DNA of 64,000 nt from Pedobacter insulae (GTDB lineage: Bacteria > Bacteroidota > Bacteroidia > Sphingobacteriales > Sphingobacteriaceae), in the NCBI RefSeq assembly GCF_900113525.1, contig NZ_FOPP01000001.1:248001-312000 (forward strand), written 5' to 3'. The position numbers and the translations under genes were made by a program. Positions 19,278 through 28,701 of the stretch are shown here, one piece after another. Position 1 is the stretch's first letter; every line of letters begins with the position of its first letter. The notes beneath the pieces were generated by a model. It was given only the letters and a program-made list of their open reading frames with translations, ran no database searches and was not told the origin of the DNA.

Positions 19278-21035
19278 ATGAGCTTGCACAAAAAACGAAC
19301 AATTTGGATTTGGCTTGGAGGTATTTTAGGGGGATTGGTTTTGCTAAGCGGCATAGCTGCCCTTTACTTAAGTGCTCGTTGGAAGCCCCTGCTTTCCGAT
19401 AAAATTAAAGAAGGTGTTTATAGTGGATCATACGGATTATATAGGGTAGATTTCAGGGATATCCATTTGAACTTGTTTACCGGAAGCGTGGTGTTAGATA
19501 CCGTTACCCTTATTCCGGATACGGTTGCCTATAACAGGTTGAAGTTTTTAAAAAAAGCCCCAACACATTTGTTTAGGGTTAAAGTAAATCATTTGAAACT
19601 TAGCCGGGTAGGGATTATGACCGCCTATTTCAAAAAGCGGATCGAGATGAACGCAATTATTCTCGATCATCCTTCTATTGATATGATTTATCACAAGGTT
19701 CCAAAAAGAATAGACACGCTGGTAGATGATAGTACCCTCTACCAGCAGATCTCAAAATCGCTTAAATCTATCCAGGTTTCTACTATTAAGGTTATCGATG
19801 CCAACTTCGATTATTACAGTGGATCAAAGAAGTTGAACGCAGTTAAACATTTGTCGGTAAACGTTAAAGATGTATTGATTGATTCTGCTTCTCAATATGA
19901 CACAACCAGGGTGTTAAATGCGAAGAATATCGGTTTCGAGTTAAATGGATATCGAGCCCCAACAAAGGATAAGATGTACACCCTTAAAATAGATTCAGTG
20001 AGCGGCTCTATCAACAGTCGAATGTTGAAAGTAAAGGGGCTACAATTAATTCCCATGTATCCGGATTTAACTTTCAGCAGAAAGTATGCTACTCAAAAAG
20101 ATCGATATGATTTTAATTTTAATAGCATAGAGGCTTCGGGTGTCGATTTCATCAAATTAAGTAACGAGGGAAGCCTGTATGCCCGGCAAATAAAAATTGG
20201 CCCTGCTAAGGTTCAAGTTTTTCTAAATCGCGCACTTCCTTTGCCTAATTTTGACAAAGGGAAAAACTACCCTCATAATGCCTTAAAAAGATTACCTATT
20301 GAAACGGTCGTAGAAACCTTAAGCTTAAATAAAGTCGACATTGCCTATACAGAATTTAATCCAAAGAACAACGAGCGAGGAACCTTAAAACTTGATAATT
20401 TAACAGGTAACATTCTGAATGTCACTAACGATTCGTTGCGATTATCCAAAAACAATCACGCCAAAGCAGATTTAACAACCTATATACTTGGTGCGGGCAA
20501 ATTGAATGTTAAAATAGATTTTAATTTAACTGATGCCGCTGGTTCGTTCAGCTATACAGGCCATGTCAGCCCATTCAATATGCAGATTTTAAACCCTCTT
20601 TCGAAAAGCCTGGGCGAAGTGGAAATTGAAAGCGGAAATGTAAAACAGGTAGACTTCCATATTACGGCAAATGAACGCGGCTCTAAAGGCAAAGTACAAT
20701 TTTTATATACAGGTTTAAAAATTAAGCTTTTAAAAGATGACGAACAGGGCAAGGCTGAAAAAAAAGGCTTGCTGTCATTTTTAGCTAACACAATTTTGAT
20801 CAAAAATGACAACCCCTCTAAAGGAGAGCCTGCGAGAACGGCCAATATTACTATGGATAGGGTTCCCCAGGCTTCATTCTTTAATTTAATGTGGAAAAGC
20901 GTTTTCGTGGGAATTCGGGAAATTGTTGGTATTGGCGTAATTCCGATGAAGCCTATGGCCAAACCCCAAACAAGTAAAAAAGAAGAACGCCAACAGAAAA
21001 GAGCTGCAAGACGTACCGAGCGGGAAAAAAGTTAA
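19278..21035 (+). CDS. AsmA-like inner-membrane-anchored envelope protein
   Basis: 585 residues from the ATG at 19278, chosen because it gives a short basic N-terminus (MSLHKKR) before a single membrane helix (about 9-31). The rest is a large beta-rich periplasmic region with repeated short strands (GLYRVDFRDIHLNLFTGSVV, VSGSINSRMLKVKGL) like the AsmA/DUF748 group, which span the periplasm and influence lipid or outer-membrane protein transport. The C-terminal tail is strongly basic (KKEERQQKRAARRTERE). A paralogue follows 68 bases later. Family assignment is by pattern, not by a specific motif. Confidence 0.7.
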   Translation: MSLHKKRTIWIWLGGILGGLVLLSGIAALYLSARWKPLLSDKIKEGVYSGSYGLYRVDFRDIHLNLFTGSVVLDTVTLIPDTVAYNRLKFLKKAPTHLFRVKVNHLKLSRVGIMTAYFKKRIEMNAIILDHPSIDMIYHKVPKRIDTLVDDSTLYQQISKSLKSIQVSTIKVIDANFDYYSGSKKLNAVKHLSVNVKDVLIDSASQYDTTRVLNAKNIGFELNGYRAPTKDKMYTLKIDSVSGSINSRMLKVKGLQLIPMYPDLTFSRKYATQKDRYDFNFNSIEASGVDFIKLSNEGSLYARQIKIGPAKVQVFLNRALPLPNFDKGKNYPHNALKRLPIETVVETLSLNKVDIAYTEFNPKNNERGTLKLDNLTGNILNVTNDSLRLSKNNHAKADLTTYILGAGKLNVKIDFNLTDAAGSFSYTGHVSPFNMQILNPLSKSLGEVEIESGNVKQVDFHITANERGSKGKVQFLYTGLKIKLLKDDEQGKAEKKGLLSFLANTILIKNDNPSKGEPARTANITMDRVPQASFFNLMWKSVFVGIREIVGIGVIPMKPMAKPQTSKKEERQQKRAARRTEREKS

Positions 21036-21103
21036 AATAGGTTAATTAACTAGGTTCACATATAATTGAAACGTATATTGGAGCAACAAAAGGCTAAATT
21101 ATA

Positions 21104-22897
21104 ATGAGTGATAGAAAGATTGGCGTAAGACTTTTAAAATGGGTATTGGGCATTGTTCTATTTGGCTTGTTAAGTGCAGTAGCAGCCTCTTGGTATATTA
21201 GTGTAAAACTAAAGCCCTTAATTCGAAAGGAAATTTCCGAGTTGGTAAATAAATCAACCAATGGCTTATACCGAATTGAATTTACTACCATTCATACAAA
21301 TTTTGTAACTGGCTCTGCATCCATCGCCGATGTAAAAATCATTCCTGATACCGGTGTATTCAAAACGCTAATCGCTCAAAAGAAAGCGCCGAATAACCTA
21401 TATTATATTTCGCTTAAAAACTTATCAATCAAAAGATTTCATCCATTGGCTATGTACTTCAATAAAGAGGCTAAAATTGATTTGATACTTTTCGACAAGC
21501 CCAATGTAACGATGGTTAACAAGCATTTCGAGTTTAACGAAAATAGACCCCCCCGACCTAGAAGATCACCTTACGATTATATTAGCAAACTATTTAAATC
21601 ATTGCGAATTGACCTTGTCAACTTTAGAGACGCAAACTTTAAGTATGTCAATAACAACGACTCGATACCCGAAATAGATTCTGTTGCCAACCTTAATGTA
21701 ACCCTAAAAGATTGGCTCATTGATGAGCAGTCGTCGGATGACACAAGTAGACTCTATTTGCTAAAAGATATTGCTATCAACGTAAATAATTATACTTATG
21801 CTACGCCAGACAGTATGTATTTTCTTAAGTTGGAGCAATTGGATTTTTCCGCTTCGAGTAGAAAATTAAATATTAAGCAATTTGCATTGGAACCAAGATA
21901 TAGTACGGCAGATTTTGCCAAAGTAAATGGTTATGCTCGTGATAGGTTCACCGTGAAGCTTAATAATTTAGCGCTCGATGGATTAGATCTCCCGGCTTAT
22001 ATACAAAAGCAAGAATTAATTGCACAACAGATGCATATTACCGATGGTTTGGTATCGGTTTACAACGATAATAGTTATCCTAAAAGGGAGGTCAATAAGA
22101 CCGGCAAATTTCCTCATCAGCTATTACAGGCTTTAAGAGCAAAATTAAATATCAAGAAGATCAACCTAAACAATATTGATGTCAGCTTTGCCGAATTTGA
22201 TAGGGATAGTAAGCAAATAGGTAAACTAAGTTTTGAAAAAACCAGTGGGGTAATCTTAAATGCTACCAATATGCCGAGGGTAGAGACACAAAATCCTATG
22301 ATGACGGCTAATTTAGAAAGCTATATGATGGGGCAAGGCAAATTAGTAGTAACATTTAACTTTGATTTAAATTCTCCCGTCGGGGCCTTCGATTACCAAG
22401 GAGCCTTAACCAATTTAGATGGGAAAACATTGAATCAGATTACCAAGCCGCTGGGTATGGTGCTAGTTAAGAAAGGTGAGATCAGAAAACTCGATTTCGC
22501 CATCAAAGCTGACGAAAACGTCGCCAAAGGTAAGGTGAATTTTACTTACAACGACCTATCGGTTGCTTTAATGAAAAAGGAAGAAGGAAAAGAAAGGTTA
22601 GTAAGGCAGGGTTTGATCTCTTTCTTAGCCAATAATTTAATTATTTACTCCGACAACCCCAGTATAGATGGAAAGTTTACGTCGGCTACTATCCATTATA
22701 AAAGAGAAATTACCGCATCATTCTTTAATTATATCTGGAAAACCCTTTTTCAAGGTGTAAAATATAGCGTAGGAGTTACGCCTCAAAAAGAGGCTGAGAT
22801 TAAAGCGCAGATTGCCAAGTTCGAGCAAATGAAAAGCGACAGGGATGAGCGCCGCTTTAGGAGGCAATTACGTAAAAATAAGAAGGTGGGACCCTAA
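21104..22897 (+). CDS. AsmA-like envelope protein, paralogue of the upstream gene
   Basis: 597 residues with the same plan as the preceding gene: one N-terminal helix (about 10-32), then a matching segment (NGLYRIEFTTIHTNFVTGSA), long beta-rich region and a C-terminal SFFNYIWKTLFQGV block corresponding to SFFNLMWKSVFVGI in the neighbour, plus a basic tail. The two evidently arose by duplication but have diverged strongly. Their tandem order suggests joint action, perhaps as a pair in lipid transport (inference). Confidence 0.7.
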   Translation: MSDRKIGVRLLKWVLGIVLFGLLSAVAASWYISVKLKPLIRKEISELVNKSTNGLYRIEFTTIHTNFVTGSASIADVKIIPDTGVFKTLIAQKKAPNNLYYISLKNLSIKRFHPLAMYFNKEAKIDLILFDKPNVTMVNKHFEFNENRPPRPRRSPYDYISKLFKSLRIDLVNFRDANFKYVNNNDSIPEIDSVANLNVTLKDWLIDEQSSDDTSRLYLLKDIAINVNNYTYATPDSMYFLKLEQLDFSASSRKLNIKQFALEPRYSTADFAKVNGYARDRFTVKLNNLALDGLDLPAYIQKQELIAQQMHITDGLVSVYNDNSYPKREVNKTGKFPHQLLQALRAKLNIKKINLNNIDVSFAEFDRDSKQIGKLSFEKTSGVILNATNMPRVETQNPMMTANLESYMMGQGKLVVTFNFDLNSPVGAFDYQGALTNLDGKTLNQITKPLGMVLVKKGEIRKLDFAIKADENVAKGKVNFTYNDLSVALMKKEEGKERLVRQGLISFLANNLIIYSDNPSIDGKFTSATIHYKREITASFFNYIWKTLFQGVKYSVGVTPQKEAEIKAQIAKFEQMKSDRDERRFRRQLRKNKKVGP

Positions 22898-22909
22898 CAA
22901 AGTCCCACC
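22885..22909 (-). terminator. Terminator of the DPP-IV gene
   Basis: GGTGGGAC and GTCCCACC form an 8-bp stem around a 9-base loop that contains the stop codon of the plus-strand neighbour. On the minus strand it is followed by TTCTTATTTTT, so it best serves the minus-strand gene. On the plus strand no T run follows. Confidence 0.6.
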
Positions 22910-22916
22910 CCTCATG

Positions 22917-25037
22917 CTATTTAATCAATCCCTCTGGGACTGGCTTATTCAATAAATGCTGATAATAAAAACGGAATCGTTCCGCGCGGTCATGTCCTGC
23001 TTTCAACGGACCAAAGCCATGGCGGCTTCCCGGATAGATCATCAATTCAAAATGTTTGTTGGTATTCGTTAATTTATCAACCAATTGGATGGTGTTTTGA
23101 ACGTGAACATTGTCGTCCATATCACCATGCATAATGCGCAGTAAGCCTTTATATTGATCAACGTAAGTTAATACCGAGGCGGCTTTATAGCCTTCAGGGT
23201 TTTCTTGGGGTGTATCCATAAAACGCTCGGTATAGTGACTGTCGTATAATTCCCAGCTCGTAACCGGGGCGCCTGCATAGCCAAAATCGAAAAGATCAGC
23301 GCCCATTGTTAAGGCTAAAGCACTCATATAGCCACCGTAGCTGTGGCCGGTAATTAATAGTTTTTTAGAGTCTACCCACGACTGCGACTTTAGCCATTTT
23401 GCCGCAGTGCCGTAATCTTTCATTTCCCATTTACCCAAATTACGGTGCATTAAGGCTACGCCTTCTTTTCCAAACTGACCAGATGCACGGTGATCTACCG
23501 CAATTTGAACAATGCCTTCATTTGCCCACCACTGATTTCCAGTTCCTTTCCAGCTGTTGGTAACGCTACCAGCATTCGGGCCACCATAAATGCTAAATAC
23601 TACGGGATATTTTTTAGTCTGATCGAAATCCGTCGGGTAAGTAATAACCGCAGGGAGCTGATATAAGCCATCTTCTGATGGAATGGTTATCATCTCTGTT
23701 TTTCCATAAATGTATTGATCAAAATCATCAGCCTTGCTATCGCCCAGTTCCTTTAAAATTTTCCCGTTATTATCTAATAAAGTTCTTTTCGGCGGGGTCG
23801 ATACATTTGAGTAGGTAGTAATGAAGTTTTTGCCATTTGGCGCTAACTGAACCTGATGGGTATACTCTCCAAAAGTCAAACGCTTTAGGTTTTTACCATT
23901 GTAACCAATACGATAGAGGTCTGTACGGGTACTCGCTTCTTTGCGTGCGGTAAAATAAATCACCTTAGCTTTTTCATCTGTATAAAGCAAATTACTTACC
24001 TGCCATTTTCCAGAAGTTATTGGGTTAATTAATTTTCCATCTAAGGTATATAGATAAAAATGTGCCCAACCAGTTTTGTCGCTTTTTAAAATATAGTGTT
24101 TGTTGTCTTTCAAGTACTCAATTCTTCCGTCAAAATCTAAATCAACCCACGAGGTTTGCTTTTCGTCGTAGATCTCTTTTTTAGTGCCCGTTGTAGGATT
24201 AACAGCATAGAATTTCAAATTGTCTTGTCCACGGTTTAACCATTGCACCATCATATTGCTGCCATCGAAGCTCCAATAAGGCGTTCCAAAATATTGATCA
24301 TCTTTCTCGTTAAAATCTGCCCAAACCACTTGTCCCCCTGCTGTCGGCGCAAAACCAATTCTTACTTCTGGGTTTGGATCTCCCGCTTTAGGATAGCGGG
24401 TTTTTTCTACATATCCATGTTGTCCCGTCGAACCATTAATAGGGAACATAGGAACTTTAGTATCATCAAATCGCATAAAAGCTAAATGCTTGCTATCTGG
24501 AGCCCACCAAAAAGCTTTGTACCTTGTAGCGCGACCTAAAATTTCTTCGAAGTAAACCCATGACGCATAACCGTTGTAAATAACATCGGTCGCATCGGTG
24601 GTATAACGAATTTCCTTTCCTGTGGCAACTTCAACTGCATATAAATCGTTGTCGCGTGTAAATGCCACATATTTGCCATCGGGCGATAAGGTTGGGTTTA
24701 GTTCTTCGGCCAGATTATTGGTTAGGCGTTTTGCTTCAGCTTTTCCATATTGAATATAAACGTCTTTATCTTTAATCATCACGTTTACATCGCTTTTAGG
24801 CGGAGGGGTATAAGCAGTGCGTTCACCCGTTAACATATGAACAGCATATTGTTTACGTTCTTTGGTATCAAATTCGATAAAATGTGTGTCGTCACTCCAT
24901 CCGCTCACCATATTCATTGGTTTGGTTAGTGAAAGTTGGCTTCCTAGCGCCTGCGCTTGATTTAACCTTTTTTGCTGGGCCTGGGCGGTCAGTCCCAAAG
25001 AGGCGGTAAGTAAGCAAAGTACGATTGTATTCTTCAT
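22917..25037 (-). CDS. S9 family dipeptidyl peptidase IV-like protease
   Basis: This secreted or periplasmic serine protease removes N-terminal X-Pro dipeptides in characterised relatives. 706 residues: signal peptide (about 1-20, ending AQAQ), eight-bladed propeller (about 40-450) with the DPP-IV-type SWVYFEEILG double-Glu segment, and an alpha/beta hydrolase domain. Catalytic residues by motif: S566 in GHSYGGY, D641 in HGDMDDNVH, H673 in GSRHGFG. Length is usual for Bacteroidota DPP-IV. Alone in its orientation next to ilvE, with hairpins on both sides. Confidence 0.93.
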   Translation of the reverse strand: MKNTIVLCLLTASLGLTAQAQQKRLNQAQALGSQLSLTKPMNMVSGWSDDTHFIEFDTKERKQYAVHMLTGERTAYTPPPKSDVNVMIKDKDVYIQYGKAEAKRLTNNLAEELNPTLSPDGKYVAFTRDNDLYAVEVATGKEIRYTTDATDVIYNGYASWVYFEEILGRATRYKAFWWAPDSKHLAFMRFDDTKVPMFPINGSTGQHGYVEKTRYPKAGDPNPEVRIGFAPTAGGQVVWADFNEKDDQYFGTPYWSFDGSNMMVQWLNRGQDNLKFYAVNPTTGTKKEIYDEKQTSWVDLDFDGRIEYLKDNKHYILKSDKTGWAHFYLYTLDGKLINPITSGKWQVSNLLYTDEKAKVIYFTARKEASTRTDLYRIGYNGKNLKRLTFGEYTHQVQLAPNGKNFITTYSNVSTPPKRTLLDNNGKILKELGDSKADDFDQYIYGKTEMITIPSEDGLYQLPAVITYPTDFDQTKKYPVVFSIYGGPNAGSVTNSWKGTGNQWWANEGIVQIAVDHRASGQFGKEGVALMHRNLGKWEMKDYGTAAKWLKSQSWVDSKKLLITGHSYGGYMSALALTMGADLFDFGYAGAPVTSWELYDSHYTERFMDTPQENPEGYKAASVLTYVDQYKGLLRIMHGDMDDNVHVQNTIQLVDKLTNTNKHFELMIYPGSRHGFGPLKAGHDRAERFRFYYQHLLNKPVPEGLIK

Positions 25038-25066
25038 TGTTTTGTTTGTTGAAATTGTTAACGATA

Positions 25067-25094
25067 AATGCCCTATACATTTGTATAAGGCATT
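25067..25094 (-). terminator. Probable terminator of ilvE
   Basis: AATGCC-c-TATAC and GTATA-a-GGCATT arms form a stem with an ATTT loop just after the ilvE stop (minus strand), followed by a short T-rich stretch. Confidence 0.5.
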
Positions 25095-25116
25095 TTAATA
25101 TAGACTGTAGAATTCT

Positions 25117-26181
25117 TTATACGATCCAGTTCCAGTTGTATCTATCTGGTGCCACACCATTGCGAATGTCATTTAACTCTTTTGCAATGCTGGTAGAGAT
25201 TGTTCGGGTACTTGGTTCGCTTAATTTATAAAGCGCGCCGTTATAGCCAATTTCTCCAATTTGAGTTACTGTGGCTGCGGTACCAACGGCAAAAGCTTCG
25301 GTTAAAGCGCCAGTTTTTGCACCTTCAATAATTTCTGCTACGGTCACTTTTCTTTCTTCAACCCTAATGCCTTTATCTTTTGCCAATGCAATAATGGTAT
25401 CTCTTGTTACGCCATTCAAAATAGTTTCGCTCACTGCGGCAGTAATTAATTTGCCATCTAAAACAAACATTACATTGGCTGCGCCCGATTCTTCAACTAG
25501 GCTATGTGTAGCAGAATCCGTCCAAATTAACTGATCAAACCCTTCTTTCTGAGCTTCTGCGAATGGATATAAGGAGCGAGCATAGTTTCCTGCAGTTTTC
25601 GCATAACCAACACCGCCCTCGTTTGCACGCGTATATTTTGTTTCTATTTTAACTTTTAACGCATTTGTATAATAAGGACCCGTTGGCGTTGCTAAAATAA
25701 CAAATTTGTAGGTATCACTTGCCTTTACACCTAAAGATGAATCGGTTGCAAACATAACCGGCCTTAAATACAAGGAGTAATTTTCCTGGCTTGGAACCCA
25801 TCCTTTGTCAATGTTTATCAAGGTTGCAAGACCTTGCATAAATATCTCTTCCGGAATAGTTGGCATCGCCATTCGATCTGCGGAAATGTTAAAACGTTCA
25901 AAATTTTTGTCAGCTCTAAATACACTTACATCGCCATTTGGTAGGCGATATGCTTTCATACCTTCAAATATCGCTTGTCCGTAATGTAAAGCAGAAATTG
26001 CCGGGCTCATGGGTATTGGTCCATAAGGTAGGATTTGGAGGTTTTTCCACTCGCCATCTTCATAATCTGCTATGAACATATGGTCGGTAAAAATTTTACC
26101 AAAAGGAATATCTTTAAATTCAGTTGATGCTAATCTCGGATTGCTATTTTCAGTAATCTTAATTTGTAAGGTATCTATCAC
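25117..26181 (-). CDS. ilvE: Branched-chain amino acid aminotransferase
   Basis: This PLP enzyme interconverts leucine, isoleucine and valine with their 2-oxo acids. 354 residues, fold type IV. Seen: FEGMKAYR (73-80), the PLP-lysine segment GYAKTAGNYARS with K195, EESGAANVMF, and the NGVTRDTI phosphate-binding segment. The start is a GTG at 26181; the first in-frame ATG (residue 35) would remove conserved sequence. Monocistronic by its flanking signals. Confidence 0.95.
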   Translation of the reverse strand: MIDTLQIKITENSNPRLASTEFKDIPFGKIFTDHMFIADYEDGEWKNLQILPYGPIPMSPAISALHYGQAIFEGMKAYRLPNGDVSVFRADKNFERFNISADRMAMPTIPEEIFMQGLATLINIDKGWVPSQENYSLYLRPVMFATDSSLGVKASDTYKFVILATPTGPYYTNALKVKIETKYTRANEGGVGYAKTAGNYARSLYPFAEAQKEGFDQLIWTDSATHSLVEESGAANVMFVLDGKLITAAVSETILNGVTRDTIIALAKDKGIRVEERKVTVAEIIEGAKTGALTEAFAVGTAATVTQIGEIGYNGALYKLSEPSTRTISTSIAKELNDIRNGVAPDRYNWNWIV

Positions 26182-26204
26182 GGCTGTAACGTTTTAATTC
26201 TCCG

Positions 26205-26212
26205 CAAAAGTA
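26205..26212 (-). promoter_or_regulatory. Candidate -7 element of ilvE
   Basis: TACTTTTG on the minus strand fits TAnnTTTG, 23 bases before the GTG at 26181. No convincing -33 box. Confidence 0.4.
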
Positions 26213-26270
26213 CGAAAAAACCCCTTTAAACGGAATTTATTTTTCCAAAAGCGGCTTTTTCGTCGCAAAT

Positions 26271-27224
26271 TTAAAGTGTTTTTAATACACTAAGCACCCA
26301 GCCTTTTCCCCACTCGTCCATCTGTTCTTGTGTCCATAAAAAAGGATAAAATATTCTTTTTTGAAAACGTGGAGGCAGGTATTTCTGCCAGTTAGTTCCA
26401 CCTGTTGCGGCAATGTCAACCGGATCTCGCTCTAAATATCTAACGGCCGATTTATAGTGTGAAAGCGGCCATTCTACATTGACGTATAAATCAAGTTTTC
26501 TTAACTCCTCTGCCAGCTGCGTAACATCTTCCCCTTTTTCTTTTAACTTAAGGTATAGTGCCGAGAAATTAGTGTGTTCGTTTGATTTGGCTAAGCTTAA
26601 AAATTGTTCCGCATATTTTTTAATAAATTGCTTTAGCGTTAGCGTTTGTTTTCCGCTAGATAACTCGGTTGCTCCAAACTTCCAATAGATGTGCTCAAAT
26701 TTTTCATCAATACTAGCGTCTTTTAAAAGGTCGCGCTGGCTTTTGTCAACTAACTGGTTAAAATCCGTCGCATAAATTTCAATCATCCTGTATTGTCCAG
26801 ATTGAAAACCACTGGCTGGCAATAGCGACATACGGAATTTTAAGAACTGTTCTTTTTCCATGCCGCTCACCATTACTTCAAATGATGTAGTTAGTGCATT
26901 AAAATATGCGTTAATTCTTTTAACACGTTGAGTGAAAAAACCTGCGGTTAAATTTTCATGAGTGGCAAGTTGTTTACATTCATGCAGGGAGAGTTTAAAA
27001 TACAACTCTGTAATCTGATGATACATGATAAAAATCTCTTCATCAGGAAAGGGAGTTTTGGGGCTTTGTAAACTTAATAAAGTATCTAAGTGTATATAAT
27101 CCCAGTAGGTTAAAAAATCTGCGTATAAAAGACCGTCTAAATAGGAGGCCATATCTTGACCCATAGCTTCATATTTCTCCTGAAGCTTATCGAGTTTATC
27201 TTTGATTTGTGGGGTGAAATCCAT
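26271..27224 (-). CDS. Tryptophan 2,3-dioxygenase family protein
   Basis: A heme enzyme opening the indole ring of tryptophan to N-formylkynurenine, the first step of the kynurenine route. 317 residues, mainly helical. Matches to the family: YIHLDTLLSLQ with H45, the MYHQITELYFKL segment, FRMSLLPASGFQS (substrate-binding Arg region), and the C-terminal SHYKSAVRYLE with probable heme ligand H256 followed by TGGTNWQKYLP. No other kynurenine gene is in the window. Downstream within about 180 bp lies the SerB-like gene; that gap shows nothing clear. Confidence 0.88.
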   Translation of the reverse strand: MDFTPQIKDKLDKLQEKYEAMGQDMASYLDGLLYADFLTYWDYIHLDTLLSLQSPKTPFPDEEIFIMYHQITELYFKLSLHECKQLATHENLTAGFFTQRVKRINAYFNALTTSFEVMVSGMEKEQFLKFRMSLLPASGFQSGQYRMIEIYATDFNQLVDKSQRDLLKDASIDEKFEHIYWKFGATELSSGKQTLTLKQFIKKYAEQFLSLAKSNEHTNFSALYLKLKEKGEDVTQLAEELRKLDLYVNVEWPLSHYKSAVRYLERDPVDIAATGGTNWQKYLPPRFQKRIFYPFLWTQEQMDEWGKGWVLSVLKTL

Positions 27225-27402
27225 TGTTAAGCATTTAATTAAAAAAAGTATATAATTTAGTTATACTTCATTAATTAACTTGGCCTGGCTATGATTAAGC
27301 TAATAAAGGATAGCCATTTCCAGGTGTTAAAATCAAATGAGATTAAATTGACCATTCGAGCGCAATTTACGGAATTCTACCCATGTCTACAATCTTAAAG
27401 GG

Positions 27403-28701
27403 TTAATAAAGTACCCTAAATTTTATCGTGTTCTCAATTTTCTTTAGCGACTTAAATAATTGCTTATCATACTCGGTATTGATATCGGTTATCGCATAAC
27501 CCACCGATGCGTTAGTCATTAGAAACTGCCCAACAATATTGATATCGTGTTTCGCAAAAATCGTATTGATTTGTGCCATAATACCCGGTACGTTTTTATG
27601 GATGTGAATTAACCGATGGGATTTGTCAATGGCCGGCAGCTGCAAATTTGGAAAGTTGCCGCTCATATACGTTGTCCCCTTATTCATAAAATCAGCTAAA
27701 CGCTTTGGTATAAAAGAGGCGCTCCTCGGGTTACTTTTAGGATCATCAAAAACCACAATGCCCATATTCGTACAGGTTTGAAACGAAAACTTGTTTTTAG
27801 CACTCCCCAAATAACCGATGGTTTTTAATTTAACCGCTCGTTCTAATTTTTCTTGCTCAATTTTTTCACCGTCAGCCAATAAAATCATGCCTACATCGGC
27901 CACGTACTTTTCTTCGAATGAGGTTTTATGCCTAATAGAAAAGCCATCTCGTTTCAATAACGCAATGCTCTCTTTCGGAATATCCCCAATTACTAAGCAA
28001 AGAATTCTATTTTTAGGATAAGATATTGCCCTCGGCAAATTGTTTACATATAAAAACTCATCAAAACTTGGGGTAATATGGTCGGCTTTTGAAACAATAC
28101 TCTCGCGAGCAATATTTTCGGTAAATGCATAAAACTTTTTAATTAACCCGCTTTCGCGAAGCTGATAATCCGAATAACCGTCTCCTATACCATAAAGATC
28201 ACCTTTTAGTTCCAGCTGGCGCATCAGTTTTACCTTGCCACCTTCCTCACTTAAAGGGTTTGCATGGTCATAATCTATAATGTTTCCATCACCTGTCGTG
28301 ACAAAAGTGTTGGCATAAATATTTTCTTTCTTAATATGATATTGACTTACCACTGGGGTAATAAATTCTTTAAACCCCCCAGAAACAATGAGCACTTCAT
28401 CCGCGTGCTTTTTAAAAAAGGCAGCGTTACGAGAAAATGAAGCGGATACTTTTTTCTTCAAACGTGTAATCAGTTGCTTTAAATGATCTTCATTCGCTTC
28501 CAACAGTTGAACGCGTTTGGCAAGGCTTTCAGAGAACGAAAGTTTGCCTTCCATAGCTAAGTTGGTATAATCTTCAATTTTTTTGAAAATTGCCTCTTTA
28601 TCCGGGTGCTTATTCAACGAAATCCTGGCTAATTCATCTAGGGCTTCTACTTGAGTAAAGGTGCTATCGAAATCAATAATGTAATAGTTTTTATGGTTCA
28701 T
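27403..28701 (-). CDS. Phosphoserine phosphatase fused to a remnant SerA with ACT domain
   Basis: 432 residues. Part 1 (about 1-215) is a SerB-type HAD phosphatase: DFDST (10-14, nucleophile D10), VSGGFKEFI, GDGYSDYQL. Part 2 (about 222-335) matches the N-terminal substrate domain of D-3-phosphoglycerate dehydrogenase (LKTIGYLGSA, GIVVFDDPKSNPRSASF). The NAD-binding domain of SerA is missing. Part 3 (about 338-432) matches the SerA end: NKGTTYMSGNFP, an ACT domain HIHKNVPGIMAQINTIF, and the terminal RVLY. So the dehydrogenase half cannot bind NAD, but serine-sensing ACT may regulate the phosphatase (inference). It overlaps the next gene by 4 bases. Confidence 0.88.
   Translation of the reverse strand: MNHKNYYIIDFDSTFTQVEALDELARISLNKHPDKEAIFKKIEDYTNLAMEGKLSFSESLAKRVQLLEANEDHLKQLITRLKKKVSASFSRNAAFFKKHADEVLIVSGGFKEFITPVVSQYHIKKENIYANTFVTTGDGNIIDYDHANPLSEEGGKVKLMRQLELKGDLYGIGDGYSDYQLRESGLIKKFYAFTENIARESIVSKADHITPSFDEFLYVNNLPRAISYPKNRILCLVIGDIPKESIALLKRDGFSIRHKTSFEEKYVADVGMILLADGEKIEQEKLERAVKLKTIGYLGSAKNKFSFQTCTNMGIVVFDDPKSNPRSASFIPKRLADFMNKGTTYMSGNFPNLQLPAIDKSHRLIHIHKNVPGIMAQINTIFAKHDINIVGQFLMTNASVGYAITDINTEYDKQLFKSLKKIENTIKFRVLY

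Noticed and set aside
22885..22909. Plus-strand terminator for the AsmA-like pair
   Set aside because: No T run follows on the plus strand; the T-rich flank is on the minus-strand side, serving the DPP-IV gene.
27225..27402. A gene in the gap between the tryptophan dioxygenase and SerB-like genes
   Set aside because: No coding frame, RNA structure or clear terminator could be supported.
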